Positions 27,210 to 35,464 are shown, numbered from the stretch's first letter. The stretch: 64,000 bases of DNA from an uncultured Ruminococcus sp. (GCA_904393835.1 CAJFNC010000010.1:1-64000); one strand, 5' to 3'. Made by a program: numbers and translations. Notes: a model not told the origin generated them from the letters alone.

Positions 27210-27842
27210 ATGAAAAAATATCATAAATTAGTTGAAAACGCAGTACGCCCGCAGGGCTTTTGGGGCAGGCAAATGATTAAATCAATGAATAAAGGTCATT
27301 CCGCTCTTACCGATTGGGCGTTGTCATATATTGAAATTCAACCTAAATCGATTGTTCTGGACGTTGGCTGCGGCGGCGGAAATACAATCTCAAAGCTTTG
27401 CAAAAACATTGCCAACGGCAAGGTTTACGGCATAGATTATTCGGAGCTTTGTGTGGAAAAATCACGAAAATTTAATAAAAAAGACGTAATTTGTGACAAG
27501 GCAAGAATCTTACAGGCGTCCGTTTCAAATCTTCCGTTTGAAGACGACAAGTTTGATTTTGTTACTGCTGTGGAAACATACTATTTCTGGCCCGACAAAC
27601 TCAATGATTTAAAAGAAATATTGCGCGTGATGAAGCACGGTGCAACGCTTTTGCTTGTTTTTGAAATGGTACGTGACGATAACGACCCGTTCAAGTGGGA
27701 AAGAGTCGAGTCTGCTTTGGGAATACAGGCAGTTTCTCACGATGAAATCAACGATATGCTTTTGCGTTCGGGTTATCAGGATATACGCATTCATAAAAAT
27801 GCGGACAAGGGTTGGATGTGTGTGTTAGCTGAGAAGGAGTAG
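27210..27842 (+). CDS. Class I SAM-dependent methyltransferase
   Basis: This 210-residue Rossmann-fold methyltransferase has motif I LDVGCGGGNTISKL (about residues 51-64) binding S-adenosylmethionine, the acidic GIDYSE end of strand 2, and the post-motif LPFEDDKFDFVTAVETYYFW. It belongs to the UbiE/small-molecule type by motif pattern. The substrate is unknown. It is followed three bases later by an SDR gene, suggesting that the two act on the same small molecule or are simply co-expressed. Confidence 0.88.
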   Translation: MKKYHKLVENAVRPQGFWGRQMIKSMNKGHSALTDWALSYIEIQPKSIVLDVGCGGGNTISKLCKNIANGKVYGIDYSELCVEKSRKFNKKDVICDKARILQASVSNLPFEDDKFDFVTAVETYYFWPDKLNDLKEILRVMKHGATLLLVFEMVRDDNDPFKWERVESALGIQAVSHDEINDMLLRSGYQDIRIHKNADKGWMCVLAEKE

Positions 27843-27845
27843 AAA

Positions 27846-28598
27846 ATGAAAGCGTTAATTACAGGAGCAAGTTCGGGAATCGGCAGAGAGATTGCCAAGT
27901 ATCTTGCGTCTTTAGGTTATGATTTAATAGTGGCGGCACGCAGTACGGACAAGCTGTATGAGCTTCGAGACGAGATTAAAAATGTAGATGTGCGCGTTAT
28001 TACAATCGACTTGTCACGCGAGCAGGACAGCTATGATTTGTACGAGCATTTAAAGGAAGAAAAAATTGATTTTCTTGTAAATAATGCCGGCTTCGGCGCC
28101 TACGGAAAATTCAACGATGTAGTACTTGATACCGAAATCAAACTGATTCACACCAACATTGTGGCAGTTCATGTGCTTACCAAGCTGTTTTTGAAGGATA
28201 TGATCAGTCGAAACAGCGGCCATATTCTAAATGTTGGCTCATCGGCAGGTTTTTTGCCGGGACCTACTTTTGCCGGCTACTATGCTTCCAAGAATTACGT
28301 AGTGCGTCTTACGGAAGCTATCCATGAAGAACTTCGCCGTGACAAGGTGAATGTCGGCATATCTGTCTTATGCCCCGGTCCTGTCAAAACCAACTTTAAT
28401 GACGTTGCCAACGTGAAATTCTGCATACGAGGTTTGTCTGCCGAATATGTTGCAAAATATGCGGTTGACAAAACGCTGAAAAATAAAATGATAATAATTC
28501 CGGGCTTTGAGATGAAAGCCTTAAAATTTTTACAGCACTTTGTCGGTGAAAAAACACTTACAAAAATTTCCTATAATGTCCAAATAAAAAAGAACTAA
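27846..28598 (+). CDS. Short-chain dehydrogenase/reductase
   Basis: This 250-residue classical SDR has the cofactor loop TGASSGIG (residues 6-13), NNAGFGAYG, the catalytic Ser in NVGSSAGF and Tyr/Lys in YYASKNYVVRL. The Arg in AARS after strand 2 hints at NADP(H). It most resembles the DltE/YqjQ-like SDR group of Firmicutes. The substrate cannot be told from sequence. It is co-transcribed with the methyltransferase gene. Confidence 0.9.
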   Translation: MKALITGASSGIGREIAKYLASLGYDLIVAARSTDKLYELRDEIKNVDVRVITIDLSREQDSYDLYEHLKEEKIDFLVNNAGFGAYGKFNDVVLDTEIKLIHTNIVAVHVLTKLFLKDMISRNSGHILNVGSSAGFLPGPTFAGYYASKNYVVRLTEAIHEELRRDKVNVGISVLCPGPVKTNFNDVANVKFCIRGLSAEYVAKYAVDKTLKNKMIIIPGFEMKALKFLQHFVGEKTLTKISYNVQIKKN

Positions 28599-28622
28599 AA
28601 ATGAGTTTAATACGGGGTTACG

Positions 28623-29558
28623 ATGAAAACGATAAAAAAAATAATCAGCTTTTTTGCCAACTTAATAGACCGGTACGAGCCGATTATCAGCAAATGCAAT
28701 GACGACAACGTCTTTGCAATTGCAGGTCAGTTAGCGTTTTTTATGTTGCTTTCATCCGTTCCTCTTGCAATGTTCATTGTTTCTGTTCTGCAAAATCTGC
28801 ATATTCCGATAGAGCTGCTCGAGACTGTTCTTGAAGATTTTTTGTCCGAAGAAATGACTCAGCAGGTATCTACGTTTCTGAACAGCGCATATGAAAGTTC
28901 TGTGGGCATTTCATTTATCACGTTAATCGTTACGCTCTGGTCGGCGGCTCAGGGACTTCATGCCATAACAAACGGACTCAATCGTGTCTATAATGCTTAC
29001 GAAAATCGTAATTGGTTTTTTTTACGGTTGCGTGCAATGATATATACGATTATTTTTTTCTGTATAATTCTCGGACTGTTTTTCATTATCGTTTTTGGTT
29101 CAACCTTAAATAATTGGTTGTCGCCGTATCTGGCATATTTGCCTGATATAGTAACTCTTATTTACAACCTTAGATTTGTAATTATATTTTTCTTTATTGC
29201 AATAATATTAGCCTTGATTTATCGCAATTTTCCAAATATAAGCAGGGAATTGCACAAAGAATACGGATTTAAATACCAGCTTCCGGGCGCGTTTTTGTGT
29301 ACGGTATCGTGGTATGTTTTGTCGTTTGTAATTTCAATTTACGTGGATGACTTTAACGGTTTTTCAATTTACGGCGGACTTACCCGACTTGCGGTTATTA
29401 TGATATGGCTGTATTTTTGCGCCGTTTGTATGATGATTTGTGCCGAAATCAATTATATTTATCATAAGCAGATTAAAAACTTTAAGTTAAAAAAATTCTT
29501 ATCGGGAATTATAATAAAATTCCAAAAGAGAAAAATAAATAAATCAAAAAAGCAATAA
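28623..29558 (+). CDS. YihY/BrkB-family inner-membrane protein
   Basis: This 311-residue protein has six hydrophobic segments and the YihY/BrkB family features: AIAGQLAFFMLLSSVPL near the N-terminus, the LWSAAQGLHAITNGLNRVYN loop and a Lys-rich cytoplasmic tail. Older literature called the E. coli member RNase BN; that activity belongs to another protein, and the true role of the family is unknown. It is probably the end of the methyltransferase-SDR operon. Confidence 0.88.
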   Translation: MKTIKKIISFFANLIDRYEPIISKCNDDNVFAIAGQLAFFMLLSSVPLAMFIVSVLQNLHIPIELLETVLEDFLSEEMTQQVSTFLNSAYESSVGISFITLIVTLWSAAQGLHAITNGLNRVYNAYENRNWFFLRLRAMIYTIIFFCIILGLFFIIVFGSTLNNWLSPYLAYLPDIVTLIYNLRFVIIFFFIAIILALIYRNFPNISRELHKEYGFKYQLPGAFLCTVSWYVLSFVISIYVDDFNGFSIYGGLTRLAVIMIWLYFCAVCMMICAEINYIYHKQIKNFKLKKFLSGIIIKFQKRKINKSKKQ

Positions 29559-29563
29559 TTTTT

Positions 29564-29607
29564 AACTCCGTTTCGGTGATACTAAAATCAGGGAACGGAG
29601 GTTTTTT
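29564..29607 (+). terminator. Terminator-like hairpin containing the next gene's ribosome site
   Basis: CTCCGTT (29566-29572) pairs with AACGGAG (29594-29600), with an inner TGAT/ATCA pairing, and is followed by six T. The GGAGG ribosome site of the next gene (29597-29601) lies in the 3' arm and its ATG comes directly after the T run. It can end the upstream operon and mask the downstream start. Confidence 0.6.
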
Positions 29608-30342
29608 ATGTTTAAATCAAAAATATTAAAAAAATTTTTGGCGTTATTTTCGGCAGTTACAGTATTTTTTACTGCGCTTAATACGACCCGTTTTTCGGCA
29701 GCTGCTTTTGACAAAGAATATATCAGCAGTGACGGAATGCAGCTCGGTTACGATATAATAAGCGGATATTCAAAGTTGGCTGTTAAAAATAATCTTACAA
29801 GCTACAATATTTCAGCCGTTTACAGCGGACTTGATATTAACAGTCCCTATCTGATAGCATTGCTTGGAATATTTTATGTTACAAACGGCGTAGATATTGA
29901 CAAGGCTATGAGCGACAACGATTACACAATGGAGCTCATATCAAAACTTGATTCTTTTTTAGGGAAAATGGGTATAAAAAATGACAAGGCAAAAGATATT
30001 AAGAATACTTTTCTGGCAGATAAAATCAAAATTATAAATTCATTTGATACGGCAGGATTGTATATTATTGAATCCAATGAAAAATACTGCAAAAATCTTG
30101 AAAATAATGAGAATGTGGATTTTGTACTTGCGGGAGGAAAAATGCCGCCGTCTCTTAAAGACCTTAATTTTGACGGAAAATCAGACTCGAAGGACGCTGA
30201 ATATATTCAAAAATATCTTGTTAAAAATTTTAGTTTTAAAGACAGACAGGAAAATGAATATTTAAAATTTGCCTGTGATATTAACGGTGACAAGGAGCTG
30301 GATATTCTTGATGTTACCGATTTGTTAAAAAACGAAAAATAA
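29608..30342 (+). CDS. Secreted protein with a C-terminal dockerin type I-like module
   Basis: This 244-residue protein has a signal peptide (about residues 1-32, Lys-rich start, cleavage near SAAA). A middle region of about 140 residues has no similarity I recognise. Two C-terminal calcium-loop repeats, DLNFDGKSDSKDAEYIQKYL (about 188-207) and DINGDKELDILDVTDLL (about 224-240), follow the dockerin D-x-N-x-D-G-x-x-D pattern. Dockerins plug enzymes into cohesin scaffolds on cellulosomes or cell surfaces of gut Ruminococcus. No cohesin or glycosidase domain is present here, so the role is open: attachment, a calcium-binding module or a regulator. Confidence 0.75.
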   Translation: MFKSKILKKFLALFSAVTVFFTALNTTRFSAAAFDKEYISSDGMQLGYDIISGYSKLAVKNNLTSYNISAVYSGLDINSPYLIALLGIFYVTNGVDIDKAMSDNDYTMELISKLDSFLGKMGIKNDKAKDIKNTFLADKIKIINSFDTAGLYIIESNEKYCKNLENNENVDFVLAGGKMPPSLKDLNFDGKSDSKDAEYIQKYLVKNFSFKDRQENEYLKFACDINGDKELDILDVTDLLKNEK

Positions 30343-30351
30343 TCATGTATA

Positions 30352-30387
30352 AGAAAAACGGAGATGTACTGTCATCTCCGTTTTTCT
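30352..30387. terminator. Bidirectional terminator
   Basis: AGAAAAACGGAGATG (30352-30366) pairs perfectly with CATCTCCGTTTTTCT (30373-30387). A and T runs on both flanks suit termination of the dockerin-like gene on the plus strand and the AstE-like operon on the minus strand. Confidence 0.9.
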
Positions 30388-30415
30388 GTATCTTTGCAGA
30401 AAGGTAAAATAATTT

Positions 30416-31354
30416 TTAAATCAGTTCGTCTGTAGGAATAATTCTGAACAGTATCGCTTGTGAATAAATAACAGGTTGATTTGCGTGGTAAAAAATAATT
30501 CCGTTTGTCGGCGAAGCTATTGTTTCAATAGACGTGCCGGTGTAAGGGTCAATAATTTCGGCAAGTTTGTCGCCTTTTTTTACTCTTGCATCGACATTGG
30601 TGTGTCTTATAAAAATACCGGCTACATTTGTTTTGACGTTAACAAGTTCATTTCCTTCAATAAACTTGGAGATATATCCTTCATGACAACGATAAGAAAT
30701 AATTTTTTGTTTGTGCAAAAAGGTCAAAACTGCGTTTATTGCACCTCTTGCACTAAGAATATCAATATGGTCGGTGGCGTTTGTATATATAGAAAAAGCT
30801 TTTGTGTCCCACAACTGCCAATTGTAGTTAAGAGTTGTAGTGTCATACGGACGCGCGTTTCTTCTGTAAATATATGGCAGTCCAAAATCCTTTGCAAGCT
30901 CAATATCTTCAAAGCCTGTTTTCATCATTCTGACATGAGGTAAAAAACTTCCGGGCATATAAAAGCTTGTAAACTGAATACCGTACTTAAAATCGTTTAT
31001 ATTTTCAAAAATACCGGCAGCAATTCTCTGAGTAGTTTCTCCCAGATTATAACCGGGGAACATTCTGTTAATATCCGTGTTATCTGTTGACCAAAAGCGT
31101 TTGCCTATGTTCATAGAATAACTGTTAACGGTGGGAACCACCATAATTGATTTGCCGCCGCAGATTTTTCCCTGGATTTCAAGCTGCTTAAAAATTTTAA
31201 TCAGTTGTGAGCAGATAAAAACCTGCTGAACCTCGTTGCCTCGTGTAGCACCGACAATGCACACGGATTTTTCGCCGTTGCCGAAAGTAAAACCCTTAAT
31301 TCTCATATTATCTCGGTAAACAGAGTCAAGCTCAAATAACAATTTTTCTTCCAT
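30416..31354 (-). CDS. AstE/aspartoacylase-like protein lacking zinc and catalytic residues (predicted pseudoenzyme)
   Basis: This 312-residue paralogue of the upstream neighbour is from the succinylglutamate desuccinylase/aspartoacylase (M14-like) family. The fold landmarks align (NTDINRMFPG against DLDMNRIFPG, and a C-terminal biotinyl-like beta domain). The zinc histidine of THGDE is Arg38 (TRGNE), the DIH zinc motif is Gly-Ile-Gln127, and the catalytic Glu of VEMG is Thr191. Only Glu41 remains. The frame is open and uses AGGAGG ahead of the ATG at 31354, so it is not a decaying gene. It may bind rather than cleave the ligand, or regulate its active paralogue. The frame extends upstream to 31453, inside the neighbour. 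Confidence 0.82.
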   Translation of the reverse strand: MEEKLLFELDSVYRDNMRIKGFTFGNGEKSVCIVGATRGNEVQQVFICSQLIKIFKQLEIQGKICGGKSIMVVPTVNSYSMNIGKRFWSTDNTDINRMFPGYNLGETTQRIAAGIFENINDFKYGIQFTSFYMPGSFLPHVRMMKTGFEDIELAKDFGLPYIYRRNARPYDTTTLNYNWQLWDTKAFSIYTNATDHIDILSARGAINAVLTFLHKQKIISYRCHEGYISKFIEGNELVNVKTNVAGIFIRHTNVDARVKKGDKLAEIIDPYTGTSIETIASPTNGIIFYHANQPVIYSQAILFRIIPTDELI

Positions 31355-31367
31355 TATATAAACCTCC

Positions 31368-32297
31368 TCACGCAAGTATTCTCGCAATAAGCGAGCCCTC
31401 TGAAACAATCGGATATTCACGTAAAGTAAATACAATACCGTTGTTCGGAGCACAAATAGTTTCGTCTATTTTGCCTGTAAGAGGATTTAAAATTTCACCA
31501 ATGCAGTCGCCTTGCTTTACATTTTTCCAATGTTCAACCTTTGGTATAAACAGTCCCGAACTTCCCGCGTTCAAAAACGACACCTTGCCATCCTCCGAAA
31601 TAATCGGAGCTTTTGGAGTGACAGTATCACCGTTCCATATACCAAGATTTTTCATTAAAGCAAAAATTCCGTCAACCAATTGATCCCCATATTTTTTTGT
31701 AATTCTCATACCAACGCCCATTTCGACAACAAGTGTAGGTGTACCGGTTAAATTTAACGAGTAGGCAAGGGTGGACTCAAGCACGGTAGCTGAGGCGTGC
31801 ACCCATATGTAATCAACATTAATTAGCTTTGCGTACGGCAAAAGCACATCCTTTGAAACTTCGTTGATTCTGACCTGAGGAATCTCTTTGAGGAAAATAT
31901 TGCTTGCGTGTATGTCTATTGTAACATCGCTGCCGCTTAAATCATCAATTATTTTTGACGCAATATATTCTGGCATTGATCCGTTTTCAGAGCCGGGGAA
32001 AATTCTGTTCATATCAAGATCAAATCCCGGAATGCCCCTTGTAATCGAGTCAATGCCCAACGGATTTATTGCCGGATAAACGTCAACAATGCCGGTAAGA
32101 CAGTCATAATTTTTGATAATACGTCTTTGCAGTTCATAGCATACATACTGTCCCTCAAGTTCATCACCGTGTGTGCCTGTTACAATGCTGATTCTTTTTT
32201 CTCCGCCTTTTAAACCGTCTTTTGGAACAAGACGGTTTTTCTGTATCATAAGTGTTTCATCAATCGGTAATCCGACCGATGTTATGGTTTGTATCAT
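31368..32297 (-). CDS. AstE/aspartoacylase-family zinc carboxypeptidase/amidohydrolase
   Basis: This 309-residue M14-like zinc enzyme has a complete active site by eye: His43 and Glu46 in THGDE, His130 in IDIHAS and catalytic Glu192 in VVEMG. A C-terminal beta domain (GEILNPLTGKIDETICAP) follows, as in AstE relatives. The family removes N-acyl groups or cleaves small amide bonds. Its partner 13 bases downstream is a residue-depleted copy. The operon also encodes an ATP-grasp ligase and a transglutaminase-like protein, which suggests it trims or recycles a small peptide or amide made by them. That is inference. Confidence 0.88.
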   Translation of the reverse strand: MIQTITSVGLPIDETLMIQKNRLVPKDGLKGGEKRISIVTGTHGDELEGQYVCYELQRRIIKNYDCLTGIVDVYPAINPLGIDSITRGIPGFDLDMNRIFPGSENGSMPEYIASKIIDDLSGSDVTIDIHASNIFLKEIPQVRINEVSKDVLLPYAKLINVDYIWVHASATVLESTLAYSLNLTGTPTLVVEMGVGMRITKKYGDQLVDGIFALMKNLGIWNGDTVTPKAPIISEDGKVSFLNAGSSGLFIPKVEHWKNVKQGDCIGEILNPLTGKIDETICAPNNGIVFTLREYPIVSEGSLIARILA

Positions 32298-32325
32298 TTT
32301 TTCCTCTCCCTTTAATTCTTTTTTA

Positions 32326-33129
32326 TCAGTTTGAAATATCTTCCACGCTTACAATTTCTTTTTGACGCTGATTTGCCAGCCCGTAAAAATTGCCCCTTAT
32401 TACAGAGCAGTCGCTTGAATCCCTGCCTGCGGAAACTCTGATATATTCATCGTTGACAAGCTTGTTGTTTGTGGGGTCAAATCCGTACCAGTAACCGTTG
32501 CACAAAACCTCGGCCCAGGCATGTGACGCACCTTCTCCGAGCATCATACCCACAACATATCGGCATGGAATATTTTCCATTCTCAACACGGAAAGCATTA
32601 TATGCGCGTAGTCCTGGCAAACACCCATACCCAGCCGCAAAGCTTCCTCAGCGCTTGAATGAACAACGGTGGCGCCGCTTGCGTATTTAAAGGTATAGTA
32701 TATCGTGTGCATAATATGCAGGGCTTTTTCATAGTCATTTTCCAACTTATCAAGTTCCATTCCGTTGTGATATTCCCGCAATTTAAGACCGGGCAGTGTC
32801 AAAGAAGTCTGAACCTTAAGCAGGGAATACTCAACAGGCTCGGATGTGTACTCCTCATAAATATCCAAGCCGGTCAAAGCATTGCCTGTTACTTTTATGC
32901 TGAATTTATTGTGAGGTTTGTCAATTAACCCGTAATAACGCTTGTTTTTAAAGTTATCTCTCGTAATATTAAGTTTTGGGCAGTCGGCAATTTCAATGTT
33001 CAGGTTTTCGATCCGCTGACGATTTGTATCGTGCGGAGAAAACATAAACGAAAAGTTGTGATGTGTAATATCGCCGCTGTACTCAGCATTTAAAGTGTAA
33101 CAAAATTTAAGATTTCTGATAAAAATCAC
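32326..33129 (-). CDS. Transglutaminase-like cysteine protease/amidase
   Basis: This 267-residue protein has an N-terminal beta domain of the kind found before bacterial transglutaminase-like cores and a papain-fold core. The triad is Cys171 (GVCQDYAH), His203 (SHAWAEV) and Asp218 (GFDPTNN). Proteins of this type cut or exchange amide bonds and are a standard partner of circularly permuted ATP-grasp and alpha-E genes. The GTG start at 33129 lies six bases after the alpha-E stop and has a poorly placed ribosome site, so it may depend on coupling. Confidence 0.9.
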   Translation of the reverse strand: MIFIRNLKFCYTLNAEYSGDITHHNFSFMFSPHDTNRQRIENLNIEIADCPKLNITRDNFKNKRYYGLIDKPHNKFSIKVTGNALTGLDIYEEYTSEPVEYSLLKVQTSLTLPGLKLREYHNGMELDKLENDYEKALHIMHTIYYTFKYASGATVVHSSAEEALRLGMGVCQDYAHIMLSVLRMENIPCRYVVGMMLGEGASHAWAEVLCNGYWYGFDPTNNKLVNDEYIRVSAGRDSSDCSVIRGNFYGLANQRQKEIVSVEDISN

Positions 33130-33134
33130 TCTTT

Positions 33135-33803
33135 CTATTGTTGAATAAGTCCTCTTACGAGAGAACGTACGTTGAGATAATTAAAGCCCTCTTCGTTAAG
33201 CATTTTTTCAATGGTGAAAAGTGTGTCACTGTCATAGTGCATATGTGATTTTGACAAAAATTGTTTCATCCTGCGAAATTCTTTTTTAATTTCAAACTCG
33301 GACTTGTCAAGGCTTAAATACAAATCCAGCCTTTCAATACCTTTGCCGAGTTTAATAATATTGCGTATTTGTTCGTCATCAATAATATCGTTTACACAGC
33401 CCCAAAACGCGAGCAGATGGTCAATTACAAGCATCAAATCCGCAAGCGGCGAACCGCTTTTTTCCGCGTGCTTTATATCGTCAATCGCAAGCTGAATATA
33501 TGCCATAGTTTCTGTGCCGATATAATCTCGCATTACAATAGCATTGTCATACGCTCTGTTTAAATTGCTTATAATTGAGTTCGGGTCGGTTTCGTCATAC
33601 GGATAAGTTCTGACAAAGTTTTCCCGTGAACCGTAAATATTTGTAATACCTACTTTCTGACAATATACAGCATAGTATCCGGGGTCGGAATCAATCATTT
33701 TGTCGGTACCCTTAAGGTAAAACTTTAATGTTGTGTGAACTCTTTCGGTGTATCTTCCGAGCCAAAAGAGGTTGTTGCTTTTTTCTAACGTGATAATACC
33801 CAT
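33135..33803 (-). CDS. Alpha-E domain protein
   Basis: This all-helical 222-residue protein starts with the alpha-E signature (NNLFWLGRYTERV, about residues 10-22) and contains the MRDYIGTETMAYIQLAIDDI helix. It is about 80-100 residues shorter than the common alpha-E proteins, missing part of the C-terminal helical bundle. Biochemistry is unknown. Comparative genomics ties alpha-E to ATP-grasp ligase and transglutaminase genes, as here. It overlaps the ATP-grasp gene end by 19 bases, showing tight coupling. Confidence 0.88.
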   Translation of the reverse strand: MGIITLEKSNNLFWLGRYTERVHTTLKFYLKGTDKMIDSDPGYYAVYCQKVGITNIYGSRENFVRTYPYDETDPNSIISNLNRAYDNAIVMRDYIGTETMAYIQLAIDDIKHAEKSGSPLADLMLVIDHLLAFWGCVNDIIDDEQIRNIIKLGKGIERLDLYLSLDKSEFEIKKEFRRMKQFLSKSHMHYDSDTLFTIEKMLNEEGFNYLNVRSLVRGLIQQ

Positions 33804-35101
33804 GTGTCCTTAAAACCTCCTCCTTGTGATGAGTTTACAATGAATGAATCCGGATTGCGTGAAAATCTCGTTAAGCCGCTGGGCCATACCTTTGTCTTAC
33901 CGTCGGTGAGTACAAAAGCGCGTAAATCAGCTTTTCTGGGAACACGTTCGCCTTTTTCGTCGAGTATGTCAAGGTCATAAAAATCAATAACTTCCTGAGC
34001 AATAAACCTTCTCGGTTCATTTTTGAGCAAATCAATAAAGTCAGCTTTTTTGTCTTTGCTGAGTGAACTGCCGAATATAACACCGTAGCCGCCGGCTTCT
34101 GCAACATCTTTTATTACAAGGTTGTCAAAGTTGTCAAGCACATACTTCATATCCTTTTTATAGTAGGGCAGATATGTGGGGGCATTTTGAAGTATTGAGT
34201 CTTCACCCAAGTAGTACCTGATCATTTTCGGCACAAAATAGTAAATGCCCTTGTCATCGGCAACACCGTTCCCGGGTGCATTGAGTAATGCAACGTTGCC
34301 CTTTTTGTACGCTTCAAAAAGGTGAGGAATACCGATTAGAGATTCTTCGTTAAAGGTCATAGGGTCAAGAAATTCATCGGAAATTCTTCTGTAAACGGCG
34401 CCGATTCGCTGCTTGTTTCCGTCGTAATCAATGTAAAACACCTTGTCGTTTTCGCAAACGATGTCATTGCCCGTCGTCAGCACAGCGCCTGTTTTTTCGG
34501 CCAGATATGAATGTTCAAAGAAAGCCGCGTTGTATCTGCCGGGCGACAAAATTACATTGATACCGCCGGTGTTTACATAATCCATTACTTCTTTGAGTAA
34601 ATCCGCGTAATTTCTGTTATCAATTATTCTGTGCTCCATAAAGGTTTCCGGAGCGCTGCGTCTCTGCAATTCCCTTGCAATCATCGGGTACGAGGCACCT
34701 GATGGTACTCTCAAATTATCTTCAAGAACGTACCAGTTGTTGTCTTTTGCCTGAACAAGATCAATTCCCGAAATATGGCTGTAAATTCCTTTTTGCGGAA
34801 AAACACCGTCGCATGGCGGCAAAAATCCCTTTGCTGAATAGATAAATTCCTCGGGAATAACTCCGTCCTTTATAATCTGCTTTTTACCGTAAACATCGGC
34901 AAGAAAGCAATTGAGCACCTGCACGCGCTGAATAAGACCTTTTTCAAGATTAGAAAATTCATTGTAATCAATTATTCTCGGAATCGGATCAAACGGGAAA
35001 AGCTGCTCTTTAAATTCACCGTTTTTGTATATACCAAACTTTACACCGTATCTGGACAAAAGTTTGTTTATGGTTTTCGAGTGTTTAATAAGTCCATCCA
35101 T
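33785..35101 (-). CDS. Circularly permuted ATP-grasp ligase (DUF404/DUF407 type)
   Basis: This 438-residue protein is of the circularly permuted ATP-grasp family. Landmarks include QRVQVLNCFLADVYGKKQII, LVQAKDNNWYVLEDNLRVPSGASYPM (ATP-grasp acidic metal site) and NLVIKDVAEAGGYGVIFG (nucleotide-binding Lys). Ligases of this type are predicted to form amide bonds using ATP. It is the first gene of the operon, with GGAGG before the ATG at 35101. It is shorter than many relatives. The substrates are not known; an amino acid or peptide ligase role is inferred from published family analysis. Confidence 0.9.
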   Translation of the reverse strand: MDGLIKHSKTINKLLSRYGVKFGIYKNGEFKEQLFPFDPIPRIIDYNEFSNLEKGLIQRVQVLNCFLADVYGKKQIIKDGVIPEEFIYSAKGFLPPCDGVFPQKGIYSHISGIDLVQAKDNNWYVLEDNLRVPSGASYPMIARELQRRSAPETFMEHRIIDNRNYADLLKEVMDYVNTGGINVILSPGRYNAAFFEHSYLAEKTGAVLTTGNDIVCENDKVFYIDYDGNKQRIGAVYRRISDEFLDPMTFNEESLIGIPHLFEAYKKGNVALLNAPGNGVADDKGIYYFVPKMIRYYLGEDSILQNAPTYLPYYKKDMKYVLDNFDNLVIKDVAEAGGYGVIFGSSLSKDKKADFIDLLKNEPRRFIAQEVIDFYDLDILDEKGERVPRKADLRAFVLTDGKTKVWPSGLTRFSRNPDSFIVNSSQGGGFKDTWVLSR

Positions 35102-35121
35102 ATTAATTCCTCCATAATGCA

Positions 35122-35158
35122 AAAAGACGTTTTTGCACACCTGTACAAAAACGTCTTT
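35122..35158 (-). promoter_or_regulatory. Leader hairpin of the ATP-grasp operon
   Basis: On the minus strand a perfect 13-base-pair stem (plus 35146-35158 with 35123-35135) begins about six bases after the predicted start of transcription. It runs into five T, then the ribosome site. It may be an attenuator or a 5' stabilising hairpin. Confidence 0.55.
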
Positions 35159-35170
35159 GTTTATGTATTA

Positions 35171-35199
35171 ATTTTAACACCATAGCAGTTATTTGTCAA
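35171..35199 (-). promoter_or_regulatory. Promoter of the ATP-grasp operon, with an upstream palindrome
   Basis: On the minus strand: perfect TTGACA (plus 35194-35199), a 17-base spacer and TAAAAT (plus 35171-35176). A perfect palindrome, TTGCAAGA/TCTTGCAA (35206-35225), lies directly upstream of the -35 and could be an operator. Confidence 0.7.
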
Positions 35200-35352
35200 C
35201 ATAAATTGCAAGAAAAATCTTGCAATCTTGCATATAATGGCTTTATTAAGACTGCGTGTCCTGCAAAAAAAGCAAAAAAATTATATTTTATGAAAGAAAA
35301 TAATATAAACCTGCAAAAGTTGAAGATTGCGTAAAAAAGTTAAAAATACCTG

Positions 35353-35380
35353 TTGACTTTGCGGCTAAAATTAGTATAAT
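35353..35380 (+). promoter_or_regulatory. Promoter of the marR-ABC exporter operon
   Basis: TTGACT (35353-35358), a 16-base spacer and TATAAT (35375-35380). The region from 35.23 to 35.35 kb between the two divergent promoters is AT-rich with no gene. Confidence 0.7.
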
Positions 35381-35393
35381 AAATAATTGAAAT

Positions 35394-35440
35394 AGTTTTA
35401 TAGCGAACAGTTCTATATGAAATTGTTCATATAAAAACTA
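35394..35440 (+). promoter_or_regulatory. Predicted MarR operator
   Basis: An imperfect inverted repeat spans 47 bases: AGTTTTATAGCGAACA (35394-35409) against TGTTCATATAAAAACT (35425-35440). Nested inside are the perfect palindrome TATATGAA/TTCATATA (35414-35433) and GAACAGTTC (35405-35413). It lies between the -10 and the marR start, where a repressor would block transcription. Confidence 0.6.
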
Positions 35441-35464
35441 AAATATTGCGAGTTTGGAGGTGAA

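Noticed and set aside
30416..31354. Calling the second AstE gene a pseudogene
   Set aside because: The frame is full length with a good ribosome site and conserved fold motifs. Loss of active-site residues fits a pseudoenzyme better than decay.
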